A stretch of 64,000 nt of DNA from Augochlora pura (GCF_028453695.1 NC_135779.1:4216001-4280000), one strand, 5' to 3'; shown: positions 51,939 through 63,448, numbered from the stretch's first letter. Translations and numbers: made by a program. The notes: generated by a model not told the origin, from the sequence alone.

Positions 51939-53920
51939 TTATTCATCTTCTTCCGAATCATTTTCACCATCGCTCTCGTCGTCTAATTCTGGTATCGGAA
52001 AACGGAGTATAGCTGCTATTCCAGTTACTTGTTCCAATTCTAAATACAAAGAAAAACGTCGTATAAGTTTTCAAAACGACAGAATTATTGCTCATTAAAC
52101 TTTACATAAATATAACTTACGTTCACCGGATACATGTAAACTTGAAAATATTTTTACGTCTCCACCAGAGTCTCTTACACCTTCCACTAATTGAACATAT
52201 TCCTTTCTGAGAGCAATATCTTGACATCTGCATTGTTAACAATGAATAAAATCATACTTATCAGAATAAATACGAATTTAATTCAACTAAAATATTTCGC
52301 ATTTACCTAAATAATTTGTCTGAAATAAGTAACGTTTCAATAGCTTGTGCTTCATTCGCTTTCTGCACATGCTTCTTCCCATAAAATGCTCTGCAAGGAT
52401 CAGTCTGCAATATCGTAAAAAACATTTCCAAAGCTTTGACTTCACCGGCTGCTTTTGTATCAGAAATTCGAGAAACCACTGCTGCTTCAGCTAATACTTC
52501 TGTCATATTAAATTGTAAAAAAATATTATTATATCATGCTCTAATAGTTTGTTTAAAACAATCACATTACCTTTGAGAGAGTGTTTGAATCCTGAACTAG
52601 AATGAACAAGCAAGAATTTAGATTTGTTTTCCAATATCAATTTGTTGTCCGTTTTTATTGCTTGTTCTATCATATAATCCATGTATTGGTCTTTTACAAA
52701 CCCAGGACTGGCGAGAATAACGCATTTTACAATATCAAAATTGATGTGTCTCAATATTCCTTGCATAACATTTTCGTAAAATCGAGTTAAACCCTGGAAA
52801 ATTTTCAATTATCTTCTACTGTAAATACGTGTATAAGAAAAAAAAAAAGAGTATTTAAAAGCAATACAACAAAACCTTCTCATGTTGAGAGACATTTCCT
52901 TTCCTTTTTCTAGGTATAATTTGATCTATCTTAGCTCGCACTATTGTCATGTTGGAAGTTATCAAACATATATGCGCTATGCCTTCTTGCATTACCACTG
53001 CTGCAACATCTGCATTCTGCAATGATACGTAACTTTTTCATTAAATATCTGTAAACAAGTTTTTCTCTAAAATTTCTAGACATATAATTTACTTGTGTAG
53101 GATCACATGCAGTGTCAACTCTTTCCAAAGAGATGGAATCCCAATTAGTTTTTTTTATTGTAAATTTTCGATTTTGTTCTACATCCAATGTGTGATATGC
53201 TCCTGTCTATAACAAAAATTACTGTTACATATTGTACACATTCTTTTATACAGAGTGTTATTTTTAAATCGAGCATCTAAATTATTTTTAAAGCTAAGAA
53301 AAAATATCTTGTGAAAGTCGCATTACATTTTTTTCAAGCTCATTGTTATAAATATTGATTTTACTTCCAAACTAGATAAATAACTTAATCATTTTTCTTT
53401 TACCTTTAGTAGTGATAGAAATCATACAAATGTTTGATTTAAAATTGATACTTTGTATGTCATGCAAATTAGATCACTTTACCTTAACATATTTATTTTC
53501 TTCTACATTTCTACCCTTCAGTCTTAAAACACAGGCTTGTGTATCAAAATCAATGCTTTCTACACATATGGTTAAAGTAGTTCTAACTCTATAGCTATTA
53601 GAACTGCCAGTTGATGACTCTGTTTGCACTTTCCTATAAAAGATATAAAATAATATTAGATTCAATTAAATTTTATAAGAATAGCTATGTTGGAATAACA
53701 AAGAATGGTACCTAAACGTAGAACAACTAACAGAATCTCCTTCACTAATGATATTGTATGCATGCCACATATCTTCTGTGTTTTCTGGGACAAGGGACAC
53801 ATGCCTAGGAATTTTTGTGTCATATTAAATATCAATAATCCTTTACAAGAACCACACAATGTAACAACAGTTCACTCACCCTTCTCCCTCTTTATCGACA
53901 AACTTTGATACAAGCTTCAT
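51939..53920 (-). CDS. pelo: pelota (Dom34), mRNA surveillance and ribosome rescue factor
   Basis: Pelota binds the empty A site of stalled ribosomes together with HBS1 and splits them with ABCE1, serving No-Go and Non-Stop decay. Exons in transcript order: 53880-53920, 53712-53804, 53483-53633, 53093-53206, 52876-53016, 52571-52793, 52307-52499, 52121-52227, 51939-52039, giving 1164 nt and 387 residues, as in other animals. The start is MKLVSKFVDKEGEG. Domain 1 (about 1-130) has RKVQTESSTGSS and RVRTTLTICVE. Domain 2 (about 135-260) has RAKIDQIIPRKRKGN and HINFDIVKCVILASPGFVKD. Domain 3 (about 265-375) has SDTKAAGEVKALE, RAFYGKKHVQKANEA and HVSGEQLEQVTGIAAILRFP, then an acidic tail. As in all Dom34 proteins there is no eRF1 GGQ motif, so it does not release peptide. 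Confidence 0.97.
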
Positions 53921-54065
53921 TTTATATAATTCGTGTATATATTATATCTACAAATTTAAAGCGTGTAATATTTTAATAGTTCTTTAAACAGGTCACGTTA
54001 ACGAATATAAAATACTGAAAATATTAGTGTTACCTGCGATTTCAAATGTTATGCATCGCCTCGTG

Positions 54066-54145
54066 TATCATGTTTCAAAGTAGTATATTAAAGTAGTATA
54101 TTAGTACATTATTTCAAAGTAGTATTATCATGTTTCAAAGTAGTA
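54066..54145. repeat. 20-bp direct repeat pair with AGTAGTAT spacers
   Basis: TATCATGTTTCAAAGTAGTA occurs exactly at 54066-54085 and 54126-54145. The DNA between them has further TTTCAAAGTAGTAT and TTAAAGTAGTATATTAG echoes, so this is a small local amplification just upstream of the pelota start. Confidence 0.75.
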
Positions 54146-54620
54146 AGATTAGTGAAACGAAACGAAATACACCATTGAATACAAATTTATTTAACAATCT
54201 TTACAAATCGTTTTACATGTGACCTAAGAACGTATGGTATTGCAGGTTAGATTGAAATCTGTTCTGGTTAACATATCAGTCTTTAACCAGAGTTGTCTAA
54301 TTACCTTAGAAACAATTGCACAAAGAAATCATATTTTCCATGTTTTACGTTTCATGGGTGTAACACGAAATAAATTGTGCCATATGTCAAACATGATACT
54401 TTTTCGGCGAACGACAGTCCCATTCATGGTTCGATTAACAAATTATGAACATTGTACGTCCCGTATATATCTCTAGAAACAGATTCCTAGATGGCGTAAA
54501 ACGCTGATAATCCTAAAATTTAAAAACTAACCACCAGAGGGGTAAAAATTGAAATTAAAAAACTTATTTTCTCGGAAATAACACCATAGATTTAAAAAAA
54601 TATACGAAAACTTACTATAC

Positions 54621-54725
54621 AAAAGTAGATTGAACGTTGTTAATGTTTCCCGTAACTAGAGATCTGTCGTATCTCAACTAAATTTAATCGACTTCTATAG
54701 TCATGCAACCTGCTATACTAGTCAG
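54621..54725 (+). repeat. duplicated ~100-bp segment, copy 1
   Basis: Matches 55566-55665 in the same orientation: AAAAGTAGATTG, TGTTTCCCG(T/C)AAC, AGAG, then the identical GTCATGCAACCTGCTATA. Repeat family unknown. Confidence 0.65.
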
Positions 54726-55565
54726 CTCCACTTTGACGTACCATTTGTGAGAATCTATAGATCTATAGTATCTAACTAATTTATTGTTTTATAATTGAGG
54801 TAGTACAGCTGAAAAATACTAAATGACTTCTAATATTCATTTTCTAATATCGAAATATTAAAATTTAGTTTTAAGTTCCTAAGAAATTTTAATTAAATTG
54901 CTAAAGTAGCGCAAAATTCCTGAAGTCTGCAAACAGAATGCAGTATGTAATTAGCTTATTAATTAGTATTTTAGTCGAATCGCTTTCAATGATACTTGTT
55001 GTGGTTTAAGCTCATCAATTATGCTAAACGAGCCTAGAAGTTTATATTTTTTAGATTTCATGGATATAACAGCACTATTGTCTGTGGTGAGAACATTCTT
55101 CTTGACGTCAGACCGCAAGGTCATCACACAAATTTCCATTTTAGATCATAAGTATTACATGGTTCTCTCAATTGTTTGGGCGTACGTCATATTGTTGAAT
55201 ACAAAATGATCATGATGTTGATTACGCCACAACGTATATGTCAAATAATGATCGATGCAATCCAATGAAAGCACAGTCACGTTAGCAACAACATGGACAT
55301 CGCTTGTAACAGAATGCGTATATTGCACGAATTCCTGGAAAGCAGGTATGCACTTTGAGAATTGTGGTTTATTGGATGTAATTCACGGTGAAATCTATCA
55401 AGCTGAAACTGAATCAAGTGCTCGCGTACTTCGCAAATTTTTAAGCATATTTTACCGAAAACAATGCTTCTTATGGAAAAATTTTATCCTATATTTTTTA
55501 TTCAGTTTTTCAAATAGAAATACCCCTTGCTTACTCATACCATCTGTACATATACATAAATTTAT

Positions 55566-55665
55566 AAAAGTAGATTGGACGGTGTTATTGTTTCCCGCAA
55601 CAAGAGTCTGCCGCCTAAAATTGACGCCTAGAGTCATGCAACCTGCTATAAGAGCCTGTCGCTAA
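55566..55665 (+). repeat. duplicated ~100-bp segment, copy 2
   Basis: Second copy of the segment at 54621, about 940 bp away. Here it falls inside a 136-codon plus-strand open frame, but copy 1 breaks that frame, so the repeat is not evidence for a protein. Confidence 0.65.
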
Positions 55666-56287
55666 AGTTAGAAGGCTGCGTATTTTCAAGGGTTTTCTAT
55701 AATTTAATAACATATTTATGCATCATACCTGAGCATATATGTATGACTTTAAAAGCATTAAAAATTTCAAAAGGAGTCGATATTAATATATAGATTCCAT
55801 TTTTATTTATTGTTAATATATAAATGAAGAATCTGGATAATAATTTAGAACAGTTGGTAATAAATATTAGACACAAGAAAATCTTTGTGCGTTAACATAC
55901 GTAAATTTTTAAATACTGACTTATTTAAAGTTGCATCCACCTCTGTAGGTTATTAGCAACTACATAAAATGAACATAATATATACAATTACTTTTTGCTA
56001 ATTATACTAATTTAAATTCATTATATAAGATTAATGTCGCTTAGGAATTTTATAAGGAGTTTTGTAATTGTAGTTTTATAAGTGCTTCCTTGAGGTCGTT
56101 GGGAAGTTCAATTTTTTAAGTATTTTGGACAATCAATTAAGTTGTATTTGACCATGATTATCGTATTGCAGAAGTTATATTCCTTGAGTACTTTTTCGTT
56201 AATTAAATTAGCGTGCATGTAATTGTTGTCACCGATTTTTAGTCTCATTAGTATTAATGGTTATTCCTGTTTATCATATTTATAGTA

Positions 56288-56293
56288 CTTTTA
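56288..56293 (-). terminator. possible poly(A) signal of AIP
   Basis: The minus strand reads AATAAA about 300 bp past the AIP stop codon. Others occur further left, so the true site is uncertain. Confidence 0.4.
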
Positions 56294-56586
56294 TTAAATA
56301 TATTATCTTGAACGAGGTGTATTTCTCTATGTTGAATTCCACGCAATTTTAATTTGGTTTTTGATTACTGCTTTCAATTCATCAGAATAAGCCGGTTGTA
56401 AGGCTGAATTGAATGTCTCTGTGGTTAGTGAGATATTTTTGGGGGTCAACAATATTCTGTCAAATAGTATTATCAAGGTTTGTTCACTGTTTCCCATTTA
56501 ATGTGCCATTTGTCACAATATTTGTCGCTCATATTTCGATACGTTTCGTTTCATGTTTTATATACATATTTGTACACATATAGCCT

Positions 56587-57930
56587 CTACTTAAATAGTT
56601 TTGATAGCTTCTTTTTCTCATTTAAATCTTTTTTTTTAAGAACTGCTGAAAATGCTTGCAGTTCTTTGTCAACTACATTTTCCAATGTAGGATCTAACTC
56701 TGCAGCTCTCCTTAAGTCTCTCGTAGCCCCTTCTTCATCCCAAGCTCCTATATATGCTTTACCTCTCCTGTACAAGGCTTTCACATTATCTAATAATTTA
56801 AAAATATATATACATATATATGTACATGAAATATGTTCAGATACACATAGGAAAAGAGATTTAGCAAACCTGAATCATGTTTAAGGATTGTAGTGCAATG
56901 TTCTATAACTGCATAATACTCTTTCAGCATCAATTTACACTGAGAATAATTCAAAAGTAATGGAATTTTTAATTCATTCAAAGCCAACCATTCTTTCTCA
57001 TTGGGTTTCTCGCTATAAGTTATATATATATATATCAATTAATAGTATGTATGCTTGAACATATGTATATATATGAAATACTAACACAAGCATAAGTTGC
57101 TCCAACATTCCAATTCCTTTTGCATACACATTGCAAGCTTCTTCATAGTTTTTCTCCTTAAATAATATATTCCCCTTCTCTTTTATTTCTGGGATACTTT
57201 TTATTTTTTCATCTTCTGTCATTTGCCATGATTCTTTTTCATATTCTTCTGGTAGTATAACATCGGTAAGTTCTATAATATAAAAGAATTCATTTCAGAT
57301 ATTTTTGTTTTCATAGCTTGTGTATATTTTAGATTATTTACCAATTATAAATTCTAAATCTTGAGGGTTTTTTATAAGTTCATTCAAATCATCGTATCCT
57401 ATTCCTTCATTTTGTAAAGTTACACCGCAACAATGATGTGAATGTTTTTCGGACTGTGGTTTTCCAACTTCCCTCAATGTCTTAGACACAAAGGGATATA
57501 TTTTGACTAGCTAAATCAATAGAAACTATTAAAATACTCATTTACAGCTATATGAGACTGTTGTACAATTGCAGACATACGCTTTTATGTACTCTGAAGG
57601 ATGCAACTTCTTTTAAAGCCATCATTTGTATAATAACTTCCCATACTTCTAGCATGAATTCCTTGCCTAAAATAAGCTCCATTGGCCTACCCATAACTCT
57701 ACTGTCATCGATGACTGTTCTTTCAGAGTCACATTTTATTGTTCTAAAGTGGAAAACAACCTAAAAATTTCAACATTGTTAATGTAACAAATAAAAACAA
57801 TATGCGATATTACAACATAGAAAATCAGAATTATAGTATCTGTAATGCGTACTTTAGTCCCAGGTACAAATTTAATTGCTTTTACTCCTACATGGATTAC
57901 ATTCTTTACTATAAATTCATTGTTCTGCAT
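56587..57930 (-). CDS. AIP: AIP-like FKBP/TPR co-chaperone (aryl-hydrocarbon receptor interacting protein)
   Basis: AIP-type proteins bind Hsp90 through a TPR domain and hold client receptors or mitochondrial preproteins in the cytosol. Exons in transcript order: 57853-57930, 57581-57760, 57342-57510, 57086-57272, 56870-57012, 56587-56789, giving 960 nt and 319 residues (human AIP 330). An FKBP-like domain fills about residues 1-160, with VVFHFRTI, DDSRVMGRPMELILGKEFML and the family HHCCGV at about 111-116. TPR repeats run from about 165 to 305: EKGNILFKEKNYEEA, LLLNYSQCKLMLKEYYAVIE, DNVKALYRRGKAYIG. The FKBP-like part of AIP is generally inactive as a prolyl isomerase. The ATG at 57930 is the first in frame; the N terminus is slightly shorter than in mammals. 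Divergent from the hydrolase gene, 1.0 kb away. Confidence 0.92.
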
Positions 57931-58450
57931 TTTAGTAGTAGGAATAACAATTATTATCACAGCAAATTCAAGTACTTTAATTTCAACCTAGAACAATTTC
58001 AAATTAAAATTTTAATATCATAATAAATCACAAAATCTTAACTGAAAGTAAGAATAAATAAGAGTAAATAATCTTACAACTTAAACTATAAGATTTGAGA
58101 CGACGATGTATGTATCTACATATAAAGTTGAATAAATATACTTATTTTTCAGTTGACAATTTTATTTTACTTAATGCGATAACTTCATTTTTTCCGTTTT
58201 TCCTTTTTTTCTTTTCCGTACCTTTCTACGCTTATGACCATATGATGTTAGAGTCTAACGGTACAAACACGCTACGTATTCATGATGACGAAGCTAAAGA
58301 TAACCATAAATTGAGAATTCAACTTTGTACCGTTAAGTGAAAAATTATATATTCTCTAGGTTCTATGTCTTCTTAGAGTGTGCTGCCGAAAAGTTTAGCG
58401 TGATTTATTTTCAAATATATCGTCAGTAAAAAATCATCTGGTCATTTGGT

Positions 58451-58458
58451 TATCGATA
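58451..58458. promoter_or_regulatory. DRE motif TATCGATA
   Basis: A perfect copy of the insect DNA replication-related element bound by DREF, a core promoter element of housekeeping genes. It sits in a divergent housekeeping promoter region, about 520 bp from the AIP ATG and 480 bp from the hydrolase ATG. Confidence 0.5.
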
Positions 58459-58581
58459 ACTAAGGAAGGATTCCTTGCAGAAATAAGACATAAATAGTAC
58501 TGCTGAACAAGATTTATAACATAATTTTGAGTAACGTATACAGAAAATCTTACAACTCGACTTTACGAGAAATGTGAACAA

Positions 58582-58644
58582 CACGTGCTATTGGTGTACG
58601 TATAATTTACCGTCGATCAAATTAACGCGAACTTATTCCACGTG
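58582..58644. promoter_or_regulatory. pair of CACGTG E-boxes
   Basis: CACGTG occurs at 58582-58587 and 58639-58644, 57 bp apart, in the same divergent region as the DRE. Such boxes bind bHLH factors (Myc/Max, USF, clock proteins). Function is inferred. Confidence 0.4.
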
Positions 58645-58931
58645 TATATGGTACTTATAAAGTCTACATTATTTTTCTAAAAAAGCAGTGACGTAATAAA
58701 AGAAATACTTTGCAAGGTATGATGATTCGTATATCTACATTGCACTTTGTTCGTCTAATAAATTATCCACTATTTCATTTTAGTCTTTACTGAAGAAAAC
58801 ATAGGTAGTTGCATACAATAAAGAAAAATTGTTTGAAACTACAGGATAGGAAAGAAGAGTGTTACTAATACATACAGAGGAGATTCTTTGTACTTAATTA
58901 GAATATTAATAATTAATATTTTTCTAGCCAG

Positions 58932-60326
58932 ATGAATACAGTTAACGAATCCACTACTTCCACTGACAGTATTAATGGACAGAATAAACGAGGTAAGCAA
59001 ACATTATTATCTTCGCAATTTTTTTATAATGAAATTCTAATTAAACGTGTAATCAATTTACAGATGTTGAAGAAATTACAATCCCTGTGCCATGGGGTCA
59101 CATAAGTGGTTAGTCAATCTTTAAGTTGCTTCTTATAACTCTTAAGATAACAGAAAGTTCTACTTCTTTAAGAGAATTTCAAAAATTTGAAGTGTTTAAT
59201 ATTGATAAATTTAGGGCGATTGTGGGGATCAATGGATCATGAACCAATAGTGGCATTACACGGATGGCAGGACAACTGTGGGAGTTTTGATAATTTAATT
59301 CCTTTATTACCTCATAATATGTCTGTTCTTTGCCTGGATATGCCTGGACATGGTTTGTCTTCCCATTACCAAAAAAGTCAGTACTATTATCTTTACTGGG
59401 ATGGTATAATTCTACTCCGCAGAATTATGAAGCATTTCAAATGGAACAAGGTTAGTCTAATATCGTTGCTCTATAATTTGTTAGCCAACATTCGATTATT
59501 TGTGAATTTCTGTTAAATCATTTTACTACATCAAACAAGTATTAGTGTTAGTATGCAGCAAACATATGCATCTAAACATGTGCATAGTGGTTATCGTTAT
59601 AAATAACTATTTAGCTAATTATTTATTACTTTTTCTAGATAAAATTACTTGGACATTCCTTGGGTGGATCAATATCTTTCTTATATGCTGCATCGTTTCC
59701 TGATGATGTGGAGTTTGTCATTAGTATAGATATTGCAGGCCCTACTGTAAGAAACACAACAAAAACTGCTGCTATGACTGGTGCTATAGTTGATAAGTTC
59801 TTGACTTATGAGGCACATGATAATGACCATGTTCCATCATATACATATGAAGAGGCACTTGATGTAGTAGAACATGCTTACAATGGTTCTGTAAGCAAAG
59901 AAAGTGCAATGGTATTAATGAAACGTGGTGCACGTCCCACCTATGACTCCGGGCGGTACTGCTTTTCACGGGACGCACGATTAAAGGTAATAAATGTGTA
60001 ATTATTTTGGAGTTACTTCACTAAAATTCATAGAACATTATGTACAATAACATATACGTTTAATCGTTTAGATTGCTGGATTAGGCATACCAGATAATTT
60101 GGAATTGGTACTTGCATATGCAGCCAGAATAAAATGTGCTTATCTCAACATTCGTGCTTCGGAAGGATTGAAATATGATAATCCAGACGCTTACAAATTG
60201 ACATTAGATCAAATAAAAGTAGGTTCCAAAAAATTTGAATATCACGAAGTTGAAGGAACTCACCACGTTCACTTAAACAATCCCGAAAGAGTTGCTCCAA
60301 TCATCACCAACTTTCTAAGTACTTAA
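58932..60326 (+). CDS. Serhl: serine hydrolase-like alpha/beta hydrolase (SERHL / kraken type)
   Basis: Exons: 58932-58992, 59064-59108, 59215-59450, 59639-59986, 60072-60326, giving 945 nt and 314 residues. Family features in order are IPVPWGHISG (28-36), the oxyanion-hole strand VALHGWQDN (48-56), LDMPGHGLSSHY, the nucleophile elbow GHSLGG (Ser121), and the C-terminal EGTHHVHLNNPE, where His294 aligns with the catalytic His of the family. This order is typical of SERHL and fly kraken, peroxisomal or cytosolic hydrolases of unknown natural substrate. All catalytic positions look intact. No C-terminal SKL-type peroxisome signal is present (it ends FLST). The ATG follows an acceptor-like TCTAGCCAG, so a noncoding exon upstream is likely. 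Confidence 0.9.
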
Positions 60327-60786
60327 TGATGAAACAGTTTAGAAAGTAAACTATAAAACTGGATTATAGTTGGTTAATTAACAAATTAGTTACGTAAAAG
60401 TTATATTAGTTATACAATACTAATTCTTACGTTCCAGTTTACATCAGAGTATGAATGAATTAGATGTCAATTCTATAGTCTTCTTTACGTCGTCTTCAAA
60501 TTTTGGTTTGTTTACATCAGATGTATTTAATTTAGTCAAATTTTAGCATATCGTATTGGTATATTCGGTAGATAAATATATACGCACAAACATTATCTAC
60601 TGCAAGTATAATATTTATTAAAAGTAGCAACGAAATAATGGATTATATTTTTTAAGGATATATGAAAACTGTTCTCGTTTTCGTTTCCGTCAACGTTCTG
60701 TTGAAAAAGAAAAATAGCCTTACAGGTTCTAGATAAAATTTAATTTACGCTGCTACTATTTGTTTGACTGTGCGTCAGGAGTTAAA

Positions 60787-60807
60787 AATAAACTCAATGA
60801 TAATAAA
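60787..60807 (+). terminator. poly(A) signals after the hydrolase gene
   Basis: AATAAA occurs at 60787 and again at 60802, about 460 bp past the stop codon. They are the first close pair of canonical signals on the plus strand there. Confidence 0.5.
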
Positions 60808-62311
60808 TATAATTCCATACAGAGACACCGAAAGTTGTCTTTATTGAGTTGAATGATGCACTACTTCCTCTTTTTAATGGACATTGCGTTTAGCTGGTCA
60901 TAACGATAATGTATTAATACACCAATAATGTGCAGAGGAATACTTTACCGGTTTATGCTTCCACAGACAACACGATGATAAAAAAACTTTGAAGCGATAT
61001 TCGCTATCATTACGTTCCATTCGTATGTAAAAATTTCCTTAAACTATTTTTTAAAAGAAAAGAAGGATAATGTTCCATGGCGGGTTCCACATGTATTTAT
61101 AGATAAACCTATTGTAATTTATTAAAATAAATAAAAGAATTATAAAAATTAATTGGTGGTCTAATATTTTCCGTTAAAAATCCAGTTACGGATTGTAACG
61201 TGTTCAGGTGTTATGAAACACTGTGTTGCCGTCGAGACAGTGTTACAAAAGAAACGATGTATGGCAAAGATAAAGAAGCTGTTGATACAGATGTTTCATG
61301 TAGCATACAATGCTCGTACTGAACAAGTTCTTGACTAGTTTACTCAGTTGCCAGTAACGATGCCACGTAGAAATAAAATAAAACTATGTACCAAGACTTG
61401 ATCCATTTCAGTTATTACGTGTCAGTTCTTTCTAAATTTTTGATCGGTATAGAACGATTAAGGAGAAAAGCACATTTAGTACGTGTGTTTATTTTTTATC
61501 AAGCAACCAGTAAAAGAAGATCGTGTAGTAACCGGCAGGTTAATACATTTTGTAGATAATCAGTATTCAAGGCAACTCGACAAAGTAAATATCGGTAACA
61601 TCCGAGCGATAGTACATATCTTTGAATGACTCAATTCAATGTTATCGTAACATATATTATATGCGAATAATAATAGTAGCACGTTCCGATGATCTGGTAA
61701 AAGTCGAAATCTGAATTTCTTTTTCAGTTGTATTCGTGGGTGTAATTTAACGCAATGATATTACACGGGGCTTTTTGTCGAATTATTGGTTTAGGTTGTT
61801 ATCAGGCAACTCCTGAAACGAACTTATCCTATCGTACATACACGTTCTGCGTGTCAGTAATTACGAGCGACGATAATGCTGTCGCACGTAGAAAACGAAC
61901 TTGAATATTCCATTCCGCCAGGTGAATATCGTTTGCAGTTGTCAACGTGTTCTCCTTTCGTATTCTTGGTGGAACGATTCGGCTTCTTGTGCTGCAAAAA
62001 AATTTCCTTCATAGCTGCATTGTTTCATAACGTAAGTAAGCAATTTTCTTTGTAATTGGACATTACATAACGATCAAGATAACGTGATTTCGGGATTGTG
62101 GTACTATCTGCTTAAAATTGCCTCTGTGTAACATTTAATTTACAGGTTTTTTCCCTTTCGTCGCCGGGCTAATCTCGCCGTTACAGTTGTCGATCTGATC
62201 CATCGATCCCAACGATCAATAAACTTTTCACTTGAAAGTTTGTTCGTTCGGCTCGAGTTATCAGATCGAGGAAGAACATACTTCACTATCCGAGATGCCA
62301 TTGACACGCTG
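60808..62311. other. intergenic DNA with a weak plus-strand start-exon candidate
   Basis: AT-rich. It contains a small hairpin AACACTG/CAGTGTT (61217-61244). The minus-strand small gene ends just to the right. The only coding-like segment is the plus-strand frame beginning at 61876, listed separately. Confidence 0.5.
61876..61921 (+). CDS. possible plus-strand first coding exon (speculative)
   Basis: ATG at 61876 opens MLSHVENELEYSIPP and then reaches a donor G|GTGAAT in phase 1. That phase matches the candidate terminal exon at 62950-63056, giving a product of about 50 residues if joined directly. The frame also stays open past this donor to a second donor AAC|GTAAGT near 62033, so other splice forms are possible. 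No homology is recognised and the minus strand carries a gene inside the implied intron. Could be chance. Confidence 0.2.
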
Positions 62312-62785
62312 TTACGAAAAATCGGATCTTCGATTCTGTTTTTGGAGGTGTTTCCTATATTCTACTGCGCGTTGTTCTAATTCTCGATCCGTTGGTGTAT
62401 AAGCTGCGTAAGTCCTCAACCGCGCTTTTGCGAGTTCCAGGTCCTGTTTATAAAATATCGATTTTAATTTACTGTTCCACTCTCTAATGATAGCCTTGTT
62501 TCGATTTAATTTCATCTAATAAAGAAAACTTTTTCATACTCTTGCTGACACGTCATCCACAATTACTCTACCATAAGATGTTCCGAAATTACGTTTAACG
62601 AGCTTTGTTTAGCGATACGGTACCTTTAAGAATTTTCGATTACGTGCCAAGGATACCTCCGAGTTGATACGGAAAATAGGTGTCAGAATATTTTCCAAAT
62701 GTTTTTCGTGTTCCAGTTCTTCCGAAGGAACCTTACATGCATGAACATTATCGGCCTGCATTGTCAGCGTTACTATTCGAGACAT
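62312..62785 (-). CDS. small two-exon gene, helical basic protein of unknown function
   Basis: Exons 62624-62785 and 62312-62515 join in phase 0 over a 108-bp intron (AAG|GTACCG ... TTTATTAG|ATG) to encode 121 residues. The protein starts MSRIVTLTMQADNV. Its middle and C terminus are rich in Lys, Arg, Glu and Leu (LARNRKFLKMKLNRNKAIIR, KQDLELAKARLRTY, RELEQRAVEYRKHLQKQNRR) and look fully helical, perhaps coiled coil. No signal peptide or membrane segment. I do not recognise the family; a resemblance to small ciliary proteins such as CFAP141 is faint and unproven. The clean splice junction and steady coding character across it support a real gene. The start ATG has no obvious acceptor before it. 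Confidence 0.65.
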
Positions 62786-62949
62786 TTATATAATTGTCTT
62801 ATTTTACTTATGCATAATTTTTAATCCTACACTGTCGTGATTAGGAAAATGCACATTAAAATGCATTGTCCGTTAGATATTGCATATATGTATATAAATG
62901 CGAACGGGTTTTTCGTTGCTTACTGTTTCATGTATTTCATGTTCCTCAG

Positions 62950-63056
62950 GTGAAGGATCAATCGATAGTGTGAAACCGTTGTTAACCAGAATGGACGAAA
63001 ATAATTCGTCAGTTGTGTCCTTTCCTCGTATATCAAATTATTTATTTACCAAGTGA
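62950..63056 (+). CDS. possible plus-strand terminal coding exon (speculative)
   Basis: A long pyrimidine-rich tract ending TTCATGTTCCTCAG opens a frame EGSIDSVKPLLTRMDENNSS and so on to a TGA at 63054. AATAAA follows at 63072 and 63085. Strong acceptor, open frame and nearby poly(A) signals form the signature of a last exon. The minus strand is also open here (DELFSSILVNNGFTLSIDPS, with a donor ACA|GTAAGC) but lacks a start codon and a good acceptor, so I favour the plus strand slightly. Confidence 0.3.
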
Positions 63057-63267
63057 TAAACAATCATGACAAATAAAGCGACGAAATAAAACTATTTTGT
63101 ATCTGAAATAATGGTATGAGTCTTACCTAATTCTTTGTGTACGTGGTACCTGGTTTCTATAGAAATACATATTGTATTCGTGGCAACAATCAATATCGAC
63201 GCCCGCATCGAATGACTGAGCATTCGTATATGCAACACACGTATGTAATTTCAAGGATGAAGGAATT

Positions 63268-63273
63268 TTTATT
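63268..63273 (-). terminator. poly(A) signal of TRAPPC11
   Basis: The minus strand reads AATAAA here, 176 bp past the stop codon at 63449. Confidence 0.6.
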
Positions 63274-63448
63274 ACACTTTCATGTAACTTAAATAAATTA
63301 TATTCAGTAGACTGATATTCATAATCTTAAATATGAAATGTTCTTATATCTCGGAGTATGTGCAAAATGTACGTAAGTTTCAATAATACATTTTACTGAA
63401 TGATCATACAAATTTGGTTATTTTTTCATCCCTTCCTTAGCAGTACAG

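Larger units (their letters stand above)
53921..56286. other. intergenic DNA between pelota and AIP
   Basis: AT-rich. It holds the pelota promoter on the left and the AIP 3' end on the right. A perfect 20-bp direct repeat (54066 and 54126) and a duplicated segment of about 100 bp (54621 and 55566) lie here. Plus-strand frames at 55021-55209 and 55255-55665 have no recognisable protein content, and the second runs through the duplicated segment. No gene is accepted. Confidence 0.55.
57931..58931. other. divergent intergenic region, AIP / SERHL
   Basis: About 1 kb between two start codons pointing apart. It carries TATCGATA (58451) and two CACGTG boxes (58582, 58639). An acceptor-like TTTCTAGCCAG directly before the hydrolase ATG suggests that its first exon is noncoding and lies within this stretch. 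Confidence 0.5.

Noticed and set aside
55255..55665. 136-codon plus-strand frame between pelota and AIP
   Set aside because: No recognisable protein features, and its end lies in a repeat whose other copy has stops in that frame.
62930..63060. Minus-strand exon reading DELFSSILVNNGFTLSIDPS
   Set aside because: A usable donor exists on its left, but there is no in-frame ATG, a stop lies just upstream and no convincing acceptor precedes it; the plus-strand reading is better formed.
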